DNA of 64,000 bases. It comes from Streptomyces sp. H27-H5. GTDB taxonomy: Bacteria; Actinomycetota; Actinomycetes; Streptomycetales; Streptomycetaceae. The position numbers and the translations under genes are program-made. The notes below the pieces were generated by a model that was not told the DNA's origin, did no database searches, and worked only from the letters and a program-made list of their open reading frames with translations. Of the stretch, positions 45,180 through 53,378 are shown piece by piece. Position 1 is the first letter of the stretch; every line of letters begins with the position of its first letter. Where the stretch lies: the NCBI RefSeq assembly GCF_026627505.1, contig NZ_JAPNLK010000002.1, forward strand, positions 1-64,000. Direction: 5' to 3'.

Positions 45180-46637
45180 TCAGGCGTCGCGCAGGGCGCG
45201 GACGGCCTCCTCGACGCGCTTGCCGTAGTCGGCGTCCGCGGCGTGGAAGTGAGCCAGGTTCTTCTCGATGACGTCCTCGATGGTGACCTGGGACAGGCCG
45301 CCGGCGATGTTCGCCACCAGACGCTGCTTCTCGGCCTCCGACATCAGGCGGTAGAGCTCACCGGCCTGGAAGAAGTCGTCGTCCTTGGTGTGGGCCGGGG
45401 CCTCGTGGGTGCCCGTGTAGCCGGAGACGGCCTTCGGGGCGCCGAGCGCCAGACCGGTCTCGGCCGGACCCCGGTACGAGTTGGGCTCGTAGTTCTTGTC
45501 GTGGCGCGAACCGTTGCGCAGCGCCATGACGCCGTCGCGGCCGTAGTTGTCGGCCGTGGTCGCCTTCGGGGCGTTGACCGGCAGCAGGGTGTGGTTCACA
45601 CCGAGGCGGTAGCGCTGGGCGTCGGCGTACGCGAAGAGACGGCCCTGGAGCATCTTGTCCGGCGAGGCGGTGATGCCCGGGACGAAGTTGTTCGGGGAGA
45701 ACGCGGACTGCTCGACCTCGGCGAAGACGTTGTCCGGGTTGCGGTCGAGGACCAGGCGGCCCACGCGCTGCAACGGGTAGTCGCTGTGCGGCCACACCTT
45801 GGTGAGGTCGAACGGGTTGAAGCGGTAGTCCGCGGCCTCGGAGGCCGGCATGACCTGGACGTAGAGGGTCCAGCTCGGGTTCACGCCGCGCTCGATCGCC
45901 TGGAGCAGGTCGGTCTGGTGCGAGTTCGCGTCCTTGCCGACGAGCTCGGCGGCCTGGTCGCTGGAGAGGCTGCGGATGCCCTGGTTCGTCTTGAAGTGGT
46001 ACTTGACGAAGAAGGCCTCGCCCTGGGCGTTGGTCCACTGGTAGGTGTGGGAGCCGTAGCCGTTCATGTGGCGGTAGGACGCGGGAATGCCGCGGTCACC
46101 CATCAGCCAGGTGATCTGGTGCGTGGCCTCGGGGGCGTGCGCCCAGAAGTCCCAGACGTTGTCCGGCTCCTGCTTTCCCGTGAAGGGGTCGCGCTTCTGC
46201 GAGTGGATGAAGTCGGGGAACTTGATCGGGTCCTTGATGAAGAACACCGGGGTGTTGTTGCCGACGAGGTCGTAGTTGCCCTCTTCGGTGTAGAACTTCA
46301 GCGCGAAGCCGCGCGGGTCGCGGACGGCGTCCGCGCCACCGAGGGAGTCCGCGACGGTGGAGAACCGCAGGAAGGTCTCGGTCTTCTTGCCGACCGTGTT
46401 CAGGAACGCGGCGCTGGTGTAGGCGGTGACGTCGTCGGTCACCTCGAAGTGGCCGTACGCGGCCGAGCCGCGGGCGTGCACCACACGCTCCGGGATGCGC
46501 TCACGGTTGAAGCGGGCAAGCTTCTCAAGGAGCTGCTGGTCCTGGACCAGGAGCGGGCCACCGACGCCGGCGGTGGCGGAGTTCTGGTTGTCGGCGACCG
46601 GGGCGCCGGACTCGGTCGTCAGCGTGCGCTTCGACAT
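45180..46637 (-). CDS. katA: monofunctional heme catalase (clade 3, KatA type)
   Basis: Tetrameric heme catalase of 485 residues that dismutates H2O2. Active-site blocks: catalytic His in RVVHARGSAAYGHFEV near residue 57, Asn in EGNYDLVGNNTPVFF near residue 130, and the proximal Tyr block FAYADAQRYRLGVNH near residue 339. ATG 46637 follows GGAAGG; the 16 upstream codons look like leader. It lies between gcl and glxR, and its promoter matches that of the uricase operon, so its job here is probably removal of uricase- and XDH-made peroxide. Confidence 0.96.
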   Translation of the reverse strand: MSKRTLTTESGAPVADNQNSATAGVGGPLLVQDQQLLEKLARFNRERIPERVVHARGSAAYGHFEVTDDVTAYTSAAFLNTVGKKTETFLRFSTVADSLGGADAVRDPRGFALKFYTEEGNYDLVGNNTPVFFIKDPIKFPDFIHSQKRDPFTGKQEPDNVWDFWAHAPEATHQITWLMGDRGIPASYRHMNGYGSHTYQWTNAQGEAFFVKYHFKTNQGIRSLSSDQAAELVGKDANSHQTDLLQAIERGVNPSWTLYVQVMPASEAADYRFNPFDLTKVWPHSDYPLQRVGRLVLDRNPDNVFAEVEQSAFSPNNFVPGITASPDKMLQGRLFAYADAQRYRLGVNHTLLPVNAPKATTADNYGRDGVMALRNGSRHDKNYEPNSYRGPAETGLALGAPKAVSGYTGTHEAPAHTKDDDFFQAGELYRLMSEAEKQRLVANIAGGLSQVTIEDVIEKNLAHFHAADADYGKRVEEAVRALRDA

Positions 46638-46676
46638 GGTGACCTTCCGTACGGGAAACTGCTGGCGGAATGCATC

Positions 46677-46733
46677 TTCCGTCATGCGGAACAGCCTAAT
46701 TTCGGCGTGAACTCGACGTCAACAGTTTGTTGA
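46677..46733 (-). promoter_or_regulatory. catalase promoter with two shared operators
   Basis: On the minus strand: TCAACA-AAC-TGTTGA (46733-46719) overlaps the -35 TTGACG (46722-46717), with an 18-base spacer and -10 TAGGCT (46698-46693). The palindrome TTCCGTCATGCGGAA (46691-46677) covers the expected start site. The first 19 bases (TTTCAACAAACTGTTGACG) differ from those before the uricase operon at one position only. Confidence 0.8.
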
Positions 46734-46755
46734 AAGAAAGAGTGTGGAGAGGAAA

Positions 46756-46815
46756 TCCGGACGGTGCCGGCGCTTGGGCGCGACAGGACAGGTGTCAGCA
46801 CCGGCACCATCCGGA
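46756..46815 (-). terminator. hairpin after glxR
   Basis: TCCGGACGGTGCCGG (46756-46770) and CCGGCACCATCCGGA (46801-46815) pair at 14 of 15 positions, with the remaining pair a wobble. The loop is 30 bases. It separates glxR from the catalase promoter. Confidence 0.55.
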
Positions 46816-46856
46816 AACTCAGGTCCCCCTGGGGGGAAGGGCGTTCGGATCCGTGA

Positions 46857-47756
46857 TCAGATCTGCGCGCCGGAGAGGCGCTCGACCGCGCGGAGCAGGG
46901 CGGAGTGGTCCAGGCCACCGTCACCCTGGGCGCGCAGCGAGGCGACCAGCTGGGCGACGACCGCGCCGACCGGGAGGGCCGCACCCACGTTGCGGGCGGC
47001 GTCGGTGACGATGCCCATGTCCTTGTGGTGCAGGTCGATCCGGAAGCCGGGCTTGAAGTCGCGGTTCAGGAAGTTGTCCTTCTTGCGCGTCAGCACCGTG
47101 GAGCCGGCCAGGCCGCCGTTGAGGACGTCCAGGGCGGCGGTGAGGTTCACGCCGGACTTCTCCAGGAAGACGACGGCCTCGGCGCACGCCTGGATGTTCA
47201 CCGCGACGATGAGCTGGTTGGCGGCCTTCACCGTCTGGCCGGAGCCGTGCGGGCCGCACAGGACGATGGTCTTGCCGAGGGCCTCCAGGACCGGCAGGGC
47301 CTCGTCGAAGTCGGCCTGCTCGCCACCCACCATGATCGACAGTACGGCCTCGATGGCGCCGGCCTCGCCGCCGGACACCGGGGCGTCGATGACGCGGATG
47401 CCCTTCTCGGCGGCGTTCTTGGCGAGGTCGATCGAGGTCTGGGGGGTGATCGACGACATGTCGATGATCAGCGCGCCGGACTTCGCGTTCTCCAGGATGC
47501 CGTTCTCGCCGTAGGCGATGGCCTCGACCTGCGGGGAGGCGGGCACCATCGTGATGACGACGTCGGCGTCCTTGACGGCCTCGGCGATCGAGCCGGCCGC
47601 GGTGCCGCCGGCGGCGGCGAGGCGGTCCAGCTTGTCCTGCTCCAGGGTGAATCCGGTGACCGAGTAGCCGGCCTTCAGGAGGTTCTCGGCCATGGGGGAG
47701 CCCATGATGCCGAGACCGACCCAGGCGATCGACGGGAGCGCAGCGGGGTTGCTCAT
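46857..47756 (-). CDS. glxR: 2-hydroxy-3-oxopropionate (tartronate semialdehyde) reductase
   Basis: NAD(P)H-dependent beta-hydroxyacid dehydrogenase of 299 residues reducing tartronate semialdehyde to D-glycerate. Rossmann motif WVGLGIMGSPMAENL near residue 10, substrate-binding DAPVSGGEAGA near residue 118 and catalytic Lys block GSGQTVKAANQL near residue 164. ATG 47756 follows AAGGA. It is downstream of hyi on the same strand (75-base gap) and probably co-transcribed. Confidence 0.95.
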   Translation of the reverse strand: MSNPAALPSIAWVGLGIMGSPMAENLLKAGYSVTGFTLEQDKLDRLAAAGGTAAGSIAEAVKDADVVITMVPASPQVEAIAYGENGILENAKSGALIIDMSSITPQTSIDLAKNAAEKGIRVIDAPVSGGEAGAIEAVLSIMVGGEQADFDEALPVLEALGKTIVLCGPHGSGQTVKAANQLIVAVNIQACAEAVVFLEKSGVNLTAALDVLNGGLAGSTVLTRKKDNFLNRDFKPGFRIDLHHKDMGIVTDAARNVGAALPVGAVVAQLVASLRAQGDGGLDHSALLRAVERLSGAQI

Positions 47757-47831
47757 GATGAGGGTCCTTCTCTTCATGCTTGGTACGAAAAGTGCGTGAG
47801 GTGCCTGGCTGATCGCCCGGACTTGGTCCGC

Positions 47832-48665
47832 CTACTTCGCGGCGCGGGCCTCGGCCGGCAGCCATGCGAAGGAAGCGGCAGCGTCGGCGGCCTTGTACTC
47901 CAGGCCTACGTAGCCCTCGTATCCGGCCTTCCTCAGCTGGTCGAGCAGCTCCTCCAGGGGCAGCTCGCCGGTGCCGGGGGCACCGCGTCCGGGCTTGTCC
48001 GCGATCTGGACGTGCCCGGTCTTGGCGGCGTACTTTTCGATGACCTCGGAGAGGTCCTCATCGTTCATCGCCAGGTGGTACAGGTCGAGGAGGAACTTGG
48101 CGTTGCCGAGACCGGTGGCCTCGTTCACCTTGTCCACGACCTCGATGCCGGCCGGCGCGCTCACCAGGGGGTAGAGCGGCGACTCGGGCTTGTTGAGGGT
48201 CTCGATCAGGAGGATCGCGCCCACGCGGTCCGCGGCACGGGCTGCCACGACCAGGTTCTGCAGGGCGAGCTCGTCCTGGGCGGCCGGGTCGACGCCTTCC
48301 ACGCGGTTGCCGTAGAGGGCGTTCAGCGCCTTGCAGCCGACCGAGGCCGCGAAGTCGGCGGCCACGTTGATGTTGGCGTTGAAGCGCTCCGACTCCTCGC
48401 CGGGGACCGAGACCGCGCCGCGGTCCGGACCCGGCAACCGGCCGGCGTAGAAGTTCAGGCCCACCAGCTGGGTGCCGGCGTCCTCAAGAGCCTTCTTGAG
48501 GGCGTCGAGCTCCGCCTGGGCGGGGGTGGGGGTCTCGATCCAGGGCCACCACAGCTCGACCGCGGTGAAGCCCGCCGCGGCGGCGGCCGCGGGACGCTCC
48601 AGGAGCGGGAGTTCCGTGTAGAGGATCGAAAGGTTTACATCGAAGCGCTGGTCCGTGTATCCCAT
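47832..48665 (-). CDS. hyi: hydroxypyruvate isomerase
   Basis: TIM-barrel isomerase of 277 residues interconverting hydroxypyruvate and tartronate semialdehyde. It starts FDVNLSILYTELPLLERPAA near residue 8. The metal-site Glu blocks are LLIETLNKPESPLY near residue 146 and HVQIADKPGRGAPGTGEL near residue 210, with GYVGLEYKA at the end. Together with gcl and glxR it completes the glycerate route. Preceded by a palindromic operator. Confidence 0.95.
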   Translation of the reverse strand: MGYTDQRFDVNLSILYTELPLLERPAAAAAAGFTAVELWWPWIETPTPAQAELDALKKALEDAGTQLVGLNFYAGRLPGPDRGAVSVPGEESERFNANINVAADFAASVGCKALNALYGNRVEGVDPAAQDELALQNLVVAARAADRVGAILLIETLNKPESPLYPLVSAPAGIEVVDKVNEATGLGNAKFLLDLYHLAMNDEDLSEVIEKYAAKTGHVQIADKPGRGAPGTGELPLEELLDQLRKAGYEGYVGLEYKAADAAASFAWLPAEARAAK

Positions 48666-48681
48666 GAGGGGTGTGCGCTCC

Positions 48682-48746
48682 TTCCGTATTGCGGAAGTTA
48701 GTTTCTGCTTGATGGAAGACTGCAACGAGGTTCGCGTGGCTGTCAA
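48682..48746 (-). promoter_or_regulatory. hyi-glxR promoter with TTCC-N7-GGAA operator
   Basis: On the minus strand, -35 TTGACA (48746-48741), 18-base spacer, weak -10 CAGTCT (48722-48717). The perfect palindrome TTCCGCAATACGGAA (48696-48682) lies downstream, 16 bases before the hyi ATG. It is the same 15-bp motif as at gcl, catalase and malate synthase. Confidence 0.7.
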
Positions 48747-48790
48747 GTGCGGACTGCCGAAACCTCCGGAGCGCGGGGTAGCTTGACCGC

Positions 48791-49042
48791 GTGCGATTGA
48801 GAGTGGAATTCACGACCGAGCCCTTCGATCTCGAAGAGGCCCCCGCCCATGCCGTGGCCGCTCGCGAGGTCATCCAGAAGGCGCAGCTCGACGCGGTGGA
48901 CGTCGGCCCCTTCGGCAACACCGCCGAGGGTGGTTCCGACGAGGTGCTCACCGCCGTTTCCGCGCTCCTGCGCGACTCGCTGGAGGCCGGAGCCACGCGC
49001 GTCTCGCTCCAGGTGAACGTGATCCGGGAGGAGACCCCGTGA
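48791..49042 (+). CDS. MTH1187/YqgV-like (thiamine-binding fold) small protein
   Basis: An 83-residue protein that follows the DUF77/MTH1187 pattern: LRVEFTTEPF, then VDVGPFGNTAEGGSDEVLTA and ATRVSLQVNVI. Family members form ferredoxin-like tetramers that bind thiamine or its pyrimidine half. The role here is unknown. GTG start at 48791. It overlaps the following HTH gene by 4 bases, so the two are co-translated, and it is divergent from hyi. Confidence 0.7.
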   Translation: MRLRVEFTTEPFDLEEAPAHAVAAREVIQKAQLDAVDVGPFGNTAEGGSDEVLTAVSALLRDSLEAGATRVSLQVNVIREETP

Positions 49043-49422
49043 CCGAGCCCCGCGACCACCCGTTCGTCACCGCGGTCAAGCCGCTGGTCGACGCCATCGG
49101 CGGCGAGCTGATGGATCCCTCCCTGGCGCAGCCCGACGACGTCGTGCTCGCCTGGGAGGGTCAGGACCTGCTGGCCGTGCGCCTGCCCCAGCTGTCCGAC
49201 TCGCTGGATCACATTCTGGCCGCGCTGGAGCGGCGCCACGGAGTGCCCCTGGCCCGGCTCGACCGGAAGTCCAAGCAGGACGTGGTGCGCATACTGGAGG
49301 CGCGTGGCGCCTTCTCCGTGCGGCACGGTGTGGAAACGGTCGCGGGCGCCCTGGGGGTAAGCCGCTTCACGGTCTACAACTACCTGAACAGGGAAAACCC
49401 GAACAAGAACAGCCAAGCGTGA
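49039..49422 (+). CDS. helix-turn-helix protein linked to urate catabolism
   Basis: A 127-residue protein. The C-terminal part is a Fis/PucR-like HTH: VRHGVETVAGALGVSRFTVY, then NYLNRE near residues 94-119. The first 80 residues are an alpha/beta region (HPFVTAVKPLVDAIGGELMD) with no known sensor motif. GTG start overlaps the previous stop. Placed between hyi and the uricase operon, it is a candidate local regulator. Such short HTH proteins are found next to uricase genes in streptomycetes as far as I recall, but I cannot confirm a function. Confidence 0.75.
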   Translation: MTEPRDHPFVTAVKPLVDAIGGELMDPSLAQPDDVVLAWEGQDLLAVRLPQLSDSLDHILAALERRHGVPLARLDRKSKQDVVRILEARGAFSVRHGVETVAGALGVSRFTVYNYLNRENPNKNSQA

Positions 49423-49445
49423 ACAGCGTCTGACGCACGGTGACG

Positions 49446-49479
49446 AGCCGCCGCCCGATTCATCCGGGCGGCGGCTTTT
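49446..49479 (+). terminator. rho-independent terminator
   Basis: Perfect 12-bp stem AGCCGCCGCCCG / CGGGCGGCGGCT with a 7-base loop and a TTTT tail, 24 bases after the HTH gene. One of the few classical U-tract terminators in the window. Confidence 0.9.
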
Positions 49480-49493
49480 GTGTACGCGAAGTT

Positions 49494-49534
49494 TCAACAA
49501 AGTGTTGACGCGGTGTTGTCGAGGGCGTTAGCTA
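49494..49534 (+). promoter_or_regulatory. uricase-operon promoter with operator over the -35 box
   Basis: TCAACA-AAG-TGTTGA (49494-49508) overlaps the -35 TTGACG (49505-49510). The spacer is 18 bases and the -10 is TAGCTA (49529-49534). The layout is the same as in the catalase promoter. The OHCU decarboxylase GTG lies 42 bases downstream. Confidence 0.8.
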
Positions 49535-49575
49535 TGCGCAGCCCGTCAAGCAACAACAGGCCACGGAGGCCTACC

Positions 49576-50082
49576 GTGACTTCGAGTCCGACCCCGGGTC
49601 TCACCCGGTTCAACGCCTTGGACGACAGCGCGGCCACGGCCGAACTGCACGAGGTCTGTGCCAGCTCGGCATGGGGGAGCAAGCTGCTCGCCCAGCGCCC
49701 CTTCACCACCGCCGACGCCCTGTTCTCGGCCAACGAGTCCGCCATGGCGGAGCTCACCGCCGAGGACCTGGCCGAGGCGATGGGGGGCCACGCGCCGATC
49801 GGCCGGCCGAAGCCGGGAGACCCGACCTCCGCCCGCGAGCAGCGTGGCATGGCCGGTGCCTCGGAGGACCTCAAGAACGAGCTCCTCGAACTGAACCTGG
49901 CGTACCAGGAGAAGTTCGGCCACGTCTTCCTCATCTGCGCCACCGGTGCGACCGGTGAGTTCATGCGGGACGCGGTCAAGGTCCGGATCGACAATTCGCC
50001 GGAAGCGGAGCGGGAAATCGCCCGCGGCGAGCTCGTCAAGATCAACCGGATCCGTCTGACCCGCCTCGTAGAAGGAGAGTGA
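49576..50082 (+). CDS. uraD: OHCU decarboxylase
   Basis: 2-oxo-4-hydroxy-4-carboxy-5-ureidoimidazoline decarboxylase (168 residues), the last step of urate to S-allantoin. Conserved blocks: GHAPIGRPKPG near residue 73 (catalytic His), SAREQRGM near residue 88 (Glu, Gln) and YQEKFGHVFLICATG near residue 110. GTG 49576 follows GGAGG. Seven bases separate it from the HIUase gene. Confidence 0.95.
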   Translation: MTSSPTPGLTRFNALDDSAATAELHEVCASSAWGSKLLAQRPFTTADALFSANESAMAELTAEDLAEAMGGHAPIGRPKPGDPTSAREQRGMAGASEDLKNELLELNLAYQEKFGHVFLICATGATGEFMRDAVKVRIDNSPEAEREIARGELVKINRIRLTRLVEGE

Positions 50083-50089
50083 GCACGCC

Positions 50090-50494
50090 ATGAGCACCGA
50101 GACCACCGCGTCGGTGTCCACGCACATCCTGGACACCAGCATCGGCAAGCCCGCCGAGGGTGTCGCCATCTCCCTGTCGGCCCGTACGGGTCCGGGCGGC
50201 GAGTGGGCGGCCCTGGGCGGCTCCGCCACCGATGCGGACGGGCGCTGCAAGGACCTGCCGGCCCTGCCGGAGGGCACCACCCACGTGCGTCTCGACTTCG
50301 AGACCGAGACGTACTTCCTGAACAAGCACAGTTCGAAGAAGCAAGCCGAGGCGCAGCAGGACGCCCCCCGCGTAAGGGACAGCGGTGCGTTCTTCCCGGA
50401 GGTCACCATCACCTTTGCGGTGAACCCGGGCGAGCATTACCACGTACCGCTGCTGCTCAACCCGTTCGGCTACTCCGTTTACCGAGGGAGCTAG
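50090..50494 (+). CDS. uraH: 5-hydroxyisourate hydrolase
   Basis: Transthyretin-like HIUase (134 residues) opening the ring of 5-hydroxyisourate. STHILDTSIGKPAEGV near residue 9 carries the catalytic His. The C-terminal signature is HYHVPLLLNPFGYSVYRGS, where the YRGS end distinguishes it from transthyretin. It contains a linker (SSKKQAEAQQDAPRVRDSG) slightly longer than usual. Five bases before the uricase gene. Confidence 0.96.
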   Translation: MSTETTASVSTHILDTSIGKPAEGVAISLSARTGPGGEWAALGGSATDADGRCKDLPALPEGTTHVRLDFETETYFLNKHSSKKQAEAQQDAPRVRDSGAFFPEVTITFAVNPGEHYHVPLLLNPFGYSVYRGS

Positions 50495-50499
50495 CAGAC

Positions 50500-51423
50500 A
50501 TGCCCACGATTCTCGGCCAGAATCAGTACGGGAAAGCAGAGAACCGCGTAGTCAAGATCACGCGGGACGGCGACACCCACCACATCAAGGACCTCAACGT
50601 CTCGGTCGCCCTCTCCGGCGACATGGACGACGTCCACTACTCCGGCTCGAACGCCAACGTCCTGCCGACGGACACCACCAAGAACACGGTGTACGCGTTC
50701 GCCAAGGAGTACGGCATCGAGTCCGCCGAGCAGTTCGGCATCCACCTGGCGCGTTGGTTCGTCAACAGCCAGGAGCCGATCCAGCGCGCGCGCATCCGGA
50801 TCGAGGAGTACTCCTGGTCCCGGATCGCCTCCTCCGACGCCAACTCCAAGTTCATCGGCTCCGACGAGGTCAACCACTCGTTCGTCCGTGAGGGCATGGA
50901 GACCCGAGTCACCCAGATCACGTACGACGGCACCAACTGGGAGGTCATCTCCGGCCTCAAGGACCTCGTCGTCATGAACTCCACGAACTCCGAGTTCTGG
51001 GGTTACGTGAAGGACAAGTACACGACCCTGAAGGAGGCCTACGACCGCATCCTGGCCACCCAGGTGTCGGCCCGCTGGCGCTTCAACTGGTCGGACGACG
51101 AGCAGCGGATGCCCAACTGGGAGAAGTCCTACGCCGAGACCCGCAAGCACATGTTGCAGGCCTTCGCGGAGACCTACTCGCTGTCGCTGCAGCAGACCCT
51201 GTACCAGATGGGTTCGCGCATCATCAACCACCGTTCGGAGATCGACGAGGTCCGCTTCTCGCTCCCGAACAAGCACCACTTCCTCGTCGACCTGGAGCCC
51301 TTCGGCCTCAAGAACGACAATGAGGTCTACTTCGCCGCGGACCGCCCCTACGGTCTGATCGAGGCGACGGTCCTCCGCGACGGCGTCGACGCCCGTATCC
51401 CCGTGGACATGACCAACCTCTGA
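50500..51423 (+). CDS. urate oxidase (uricase)
   Basis: Cofactor-free T-fold uricase of 307 residues: urate + O2 gives 5-hydroxyisourate + H2O2. Active-site blocks: NQYGKAENRVVK near residue 8 (Lys), LPTDTTKNTVYAFAK near residue 55 (Thr) and LPNKHHFLVDLEPFGLKN near residue 256 (His). Domain repeats are complete. No C-terminal peroxisomal signal applies. It ends the three-gene operon uraD-uraH-uricase and is followed by a hairpin. The H2O2 it makes explains the co-regulated catalase. Confidence 0.96.
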   Translation: MPTILGQNQYGKAENRVVKITRDGDTHHIKDLNVSVALSGDMDDVHYSGSNANVLPTDTTKNTVYAFAKEYGIESAEQFGIHLARWFVNSQEPIQRARIRIEEYSWSRIASSDANSKFIGSDEVNHSFVREGMETRVTQITYDGTNWEVISGLKDLVVMNSTNSEFWGYVKDKYTTLKEAYDRILATQVSARWRFNWSDDEQRMPNWEKSYAETRKHMLQAFAETYSLSLQQTLYQMGSRIINHRSEIDEVRFSLPNKHHFLVDLEPFGLKNDNEVYFAADRPYGLIEATVLRDGVDARIPVDMTNL

Positions 51424-51435
51424 CGAGCACGCGCG

Positions 51436-51462
51436 TCCCGGGGCTCCGCAGTGGCCCCGGGA
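51436..51462 (+). terminator. terminator after uricase
   Basis: TCCCGGGGC / GCCCCGGGA, a perfect 9-bp stem with a 9-base loop, 12 bases after the stop. Confidence 0.7.
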
Positions 51463-51613
51463 TCGGCGCGACACTCTTCAACTTCCTTAATCGGCACCCG
51501 GACGCAACACACGGGGCGGCAGTACTGTCAGCTGTCAAGGCCCCCGGCTCCGGCACTCAAATCCCCTGGGTTTTGCCGTGCCCGTACCGCCACTGAAAGC
51601 ACGAGGAAGTCCC

Positions 51614-53017
51614 ATGGCAGCACCGGCAGCCCAGGACAGCGCCGTCGAGCGCATCGTCATCGAGAACTGTGCCATCGCGACCGTTGACGCGAACGACACC
51701 GAGTACGCCTCGGGTCACGTGGTCGTCGCCGGCAACAAGATCGAGTCGATCGGTGCGGGCAAAGCCCCCGAGAACCTCGCCAACGTGGTCCGCCGCATCG
51801 ACGGCACGGGTCACCTCGTCACCCCGGGTCTGGTCAACACGCACCACCACTTCTACCAGTGGATCACCCGTGGTCTGGCCACCGACCACAACCTCTTCAA
51901 CTGGCTCGTCGCCCTGTACCCGACGTGGGCGCGCATCGACGAGCAGATGACGTACACGGCCGCCCAGGGCTCCCTGGCGATGATGGCCAAGGGCGGCGTC
52001 ACCACCGCCATGGACCACCACTACGTCTTCCCCAAGGGCTCCGGCGACCTCTCCGGCTCGATCATCCGCGCCGCGTCCGAGATGGGCGTCCGCTTCACCC
52101 TGGCCCGCGGATCGATGGACCGCAGCGTGAAGGACGGCGGCCTGCCGCCGGACCACGCCGTCGAGACCCTCGAAGGCGCGCTCGCCGACACCGAGGCGAC
52201 CGTCAAGAAGCACCACGACCACTCCTTCGACGCGATGACCCAGGTCGCCGTCGCCCCGTGCTCCCCCTTCTCGGTCTCCACCGAGCTGCTGAAGCAGGGC
52301 GCCGAGCTGGCCCGCCGGCTGAACGTGCGCCTGCACACGCACGGCTCGGAGACCGTCGAGGAGGAGCAGTTCTGCAAGGAACTGTTCGGCATGGGTCCGA
52401 CCGACTACTTCGAGTCGACCGGCTGGCTCGGCGAGGACGTGTGGATGGCGCACAGCGTCCACATGAACGACTCCGACATCGCCGCGTTCGCCCGCACCAA
52501 GACCGGTGTGGCGCACTGCCCGTCCTCCAACGCCCGGCTGGCCGCCGGCATCGCCCGCGTACCCGACATGCTGGCCGCCGGCGTACCGGTCGGCCTCGGC
52601 GTGGACGGCACCGCCTCCAACGAGTCCGGTGAGCTGCACACCGAGCTGCGCAACGCGCTGCTCATCAACCGCCTGAACCCCGTCCACCGCGAGCGCGCCC
52701 TGAACGCGCGCCAGGCCCTGCGCCTGGGTACGTACGGTGGCGCCCAGGTCCTCGGTCGCGCCGACAACATCGGTTCGCTTGAGGTGGGCAAGCTCGCCGA
52801 CCTGGTGATGTGGAACGTCAGCACGCTGGCACACTCCTCCATCGCCGACCCGGTCACCGCGCTCGTCTTCGGCGCGGCCGCCCCGGTCACCCTCTCGCTG
52901 GTCAACGGCAAGCAGATCGTCGAGAACAACCGACTGCTCTTCGCCGACGAGGACGCGATCGCCGTGTCCACGCGGGAAGAGGCCCAGCGCCTCGCGCGGC
53001 TCTCCGCGCAGGCCTGA
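51614..53017 (+). CDS. 8-oxoguanine deaminase (amidohydrolase)
   Basis: Metal-dependent amidohydrolase of 467 residues in the cytosine/guanine-deaminase-like branch. By overall pattern it is the 8-oxoguanine deaminase group that makes urate from 8-oxoguanine. Metal ligands: VNTHHHFYQW near residue 75, LHTHGSE near residue 238, and GLGVDGTASNESGELHTELR near residue 332 (catalytic Asp). ATG 51614 follows GAGGAAG. Its place between uricase and the urate permease fits a route feeding urate into the pathway. Guanine deaminase activity cannot be excluded. Confidence 0.87.
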   Translation: MAAPAAQDSAVERIVIENCAIATVDANDTEYASGHVVVAGNKIESIGAGKAPENLANVVRRIDGTGHLVTPGLVNTHHHFYQWITRGLATDHNLFNWLVALYPTWARIDEQMTYTAAQGSLAMMAKGGVTTAMDHHYVFPKGSGDLSGSIIRAASEMGVRFTLARGSMDRSVKDGGLPPDHAVETLEGALADTEATVKKHHDHSFDAMTQVAVAPCSPFSVSTELLKQGAELARRLNVRLHTHGSETVEEEQFCKELFGMGPTDYFESTGWLGEDVWMAHSVHMNDSDIAAFARTKTGVAHCPSSNARLAAGIARVPDMLAAGVPVGLGVDGTASNESGELHTELRNALLINRLNPVHRERALNARQALRLGTYGGAQVLGRADNIGSLEVGKLADLVMWNVSTLAHSSIADPVTALVFGAAAPVTLSLVNGKQIVENNRLLFADEDAIAVSTREEAQRLARLSAQA

Positions 53018-53028
53018 TCCCCCGGAGT

Positions 53029-53084
53029 CCGGTCGAGGGGGACGGCCCTCGACCGGCGGCCGCGGACCCGAGCGGGGTCCGCGG
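53029..53084 (+). terminator. two tandem terminator hairpins
   Basis: CCGGTCGAGGG-N6-CCCTCGACCGG (11-bp stem, 53029-53056) and CCGCGGACCC-N5-GGGTCCGCGG (10-bp stem, 53060-53084), both perfect. The remaining part of the 53018-53378 gap, up to the permease, has no recognised promoter motif and no TTCC-N7-GGAA site. Confidence 0.8.
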
Positions 53085-53378
53085 CAGCCGTTCCCGGGAA
53101 GCGCCCGAGGTCAACACACCGAAGGCGCCCCCGGGGGCGGTGGCTCGTGACGCTCTCACGGCGCGCACCACCATCGGCACGCCACGGCCCGCGGGCTCCA
53201 ACGCACCGCGGCATCCCGTGGGAACGACTCGGGCGAATCGTTTCCGCACCCCGTGCGTCCCCCACACCCCCTCGGGACGGCACCTCCACAACTTCACAAC
53301 GGCTCGACTAGCACAGCTTTCGCACCACCTCCCAGACACCCACGTCCCTGCCGACGTGTTACCCGACCGGAGGAAGCC

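Noticed and set aside
46646..46658. TTCCGTACGGGAA just before the catalase ATG as another regulon site
   Set aside because: Arms are spaced by 5 rather than 7 bases and it overlaps the ribosome site; the better 15-mer lies at 46677-46691.
49480..49575. Longer OHCU decarboxylase start at 49480
   Set aside because: That extension would cover the promoter and operator; GTG 49576 has a GGAGG site and matches the family N-terminus.
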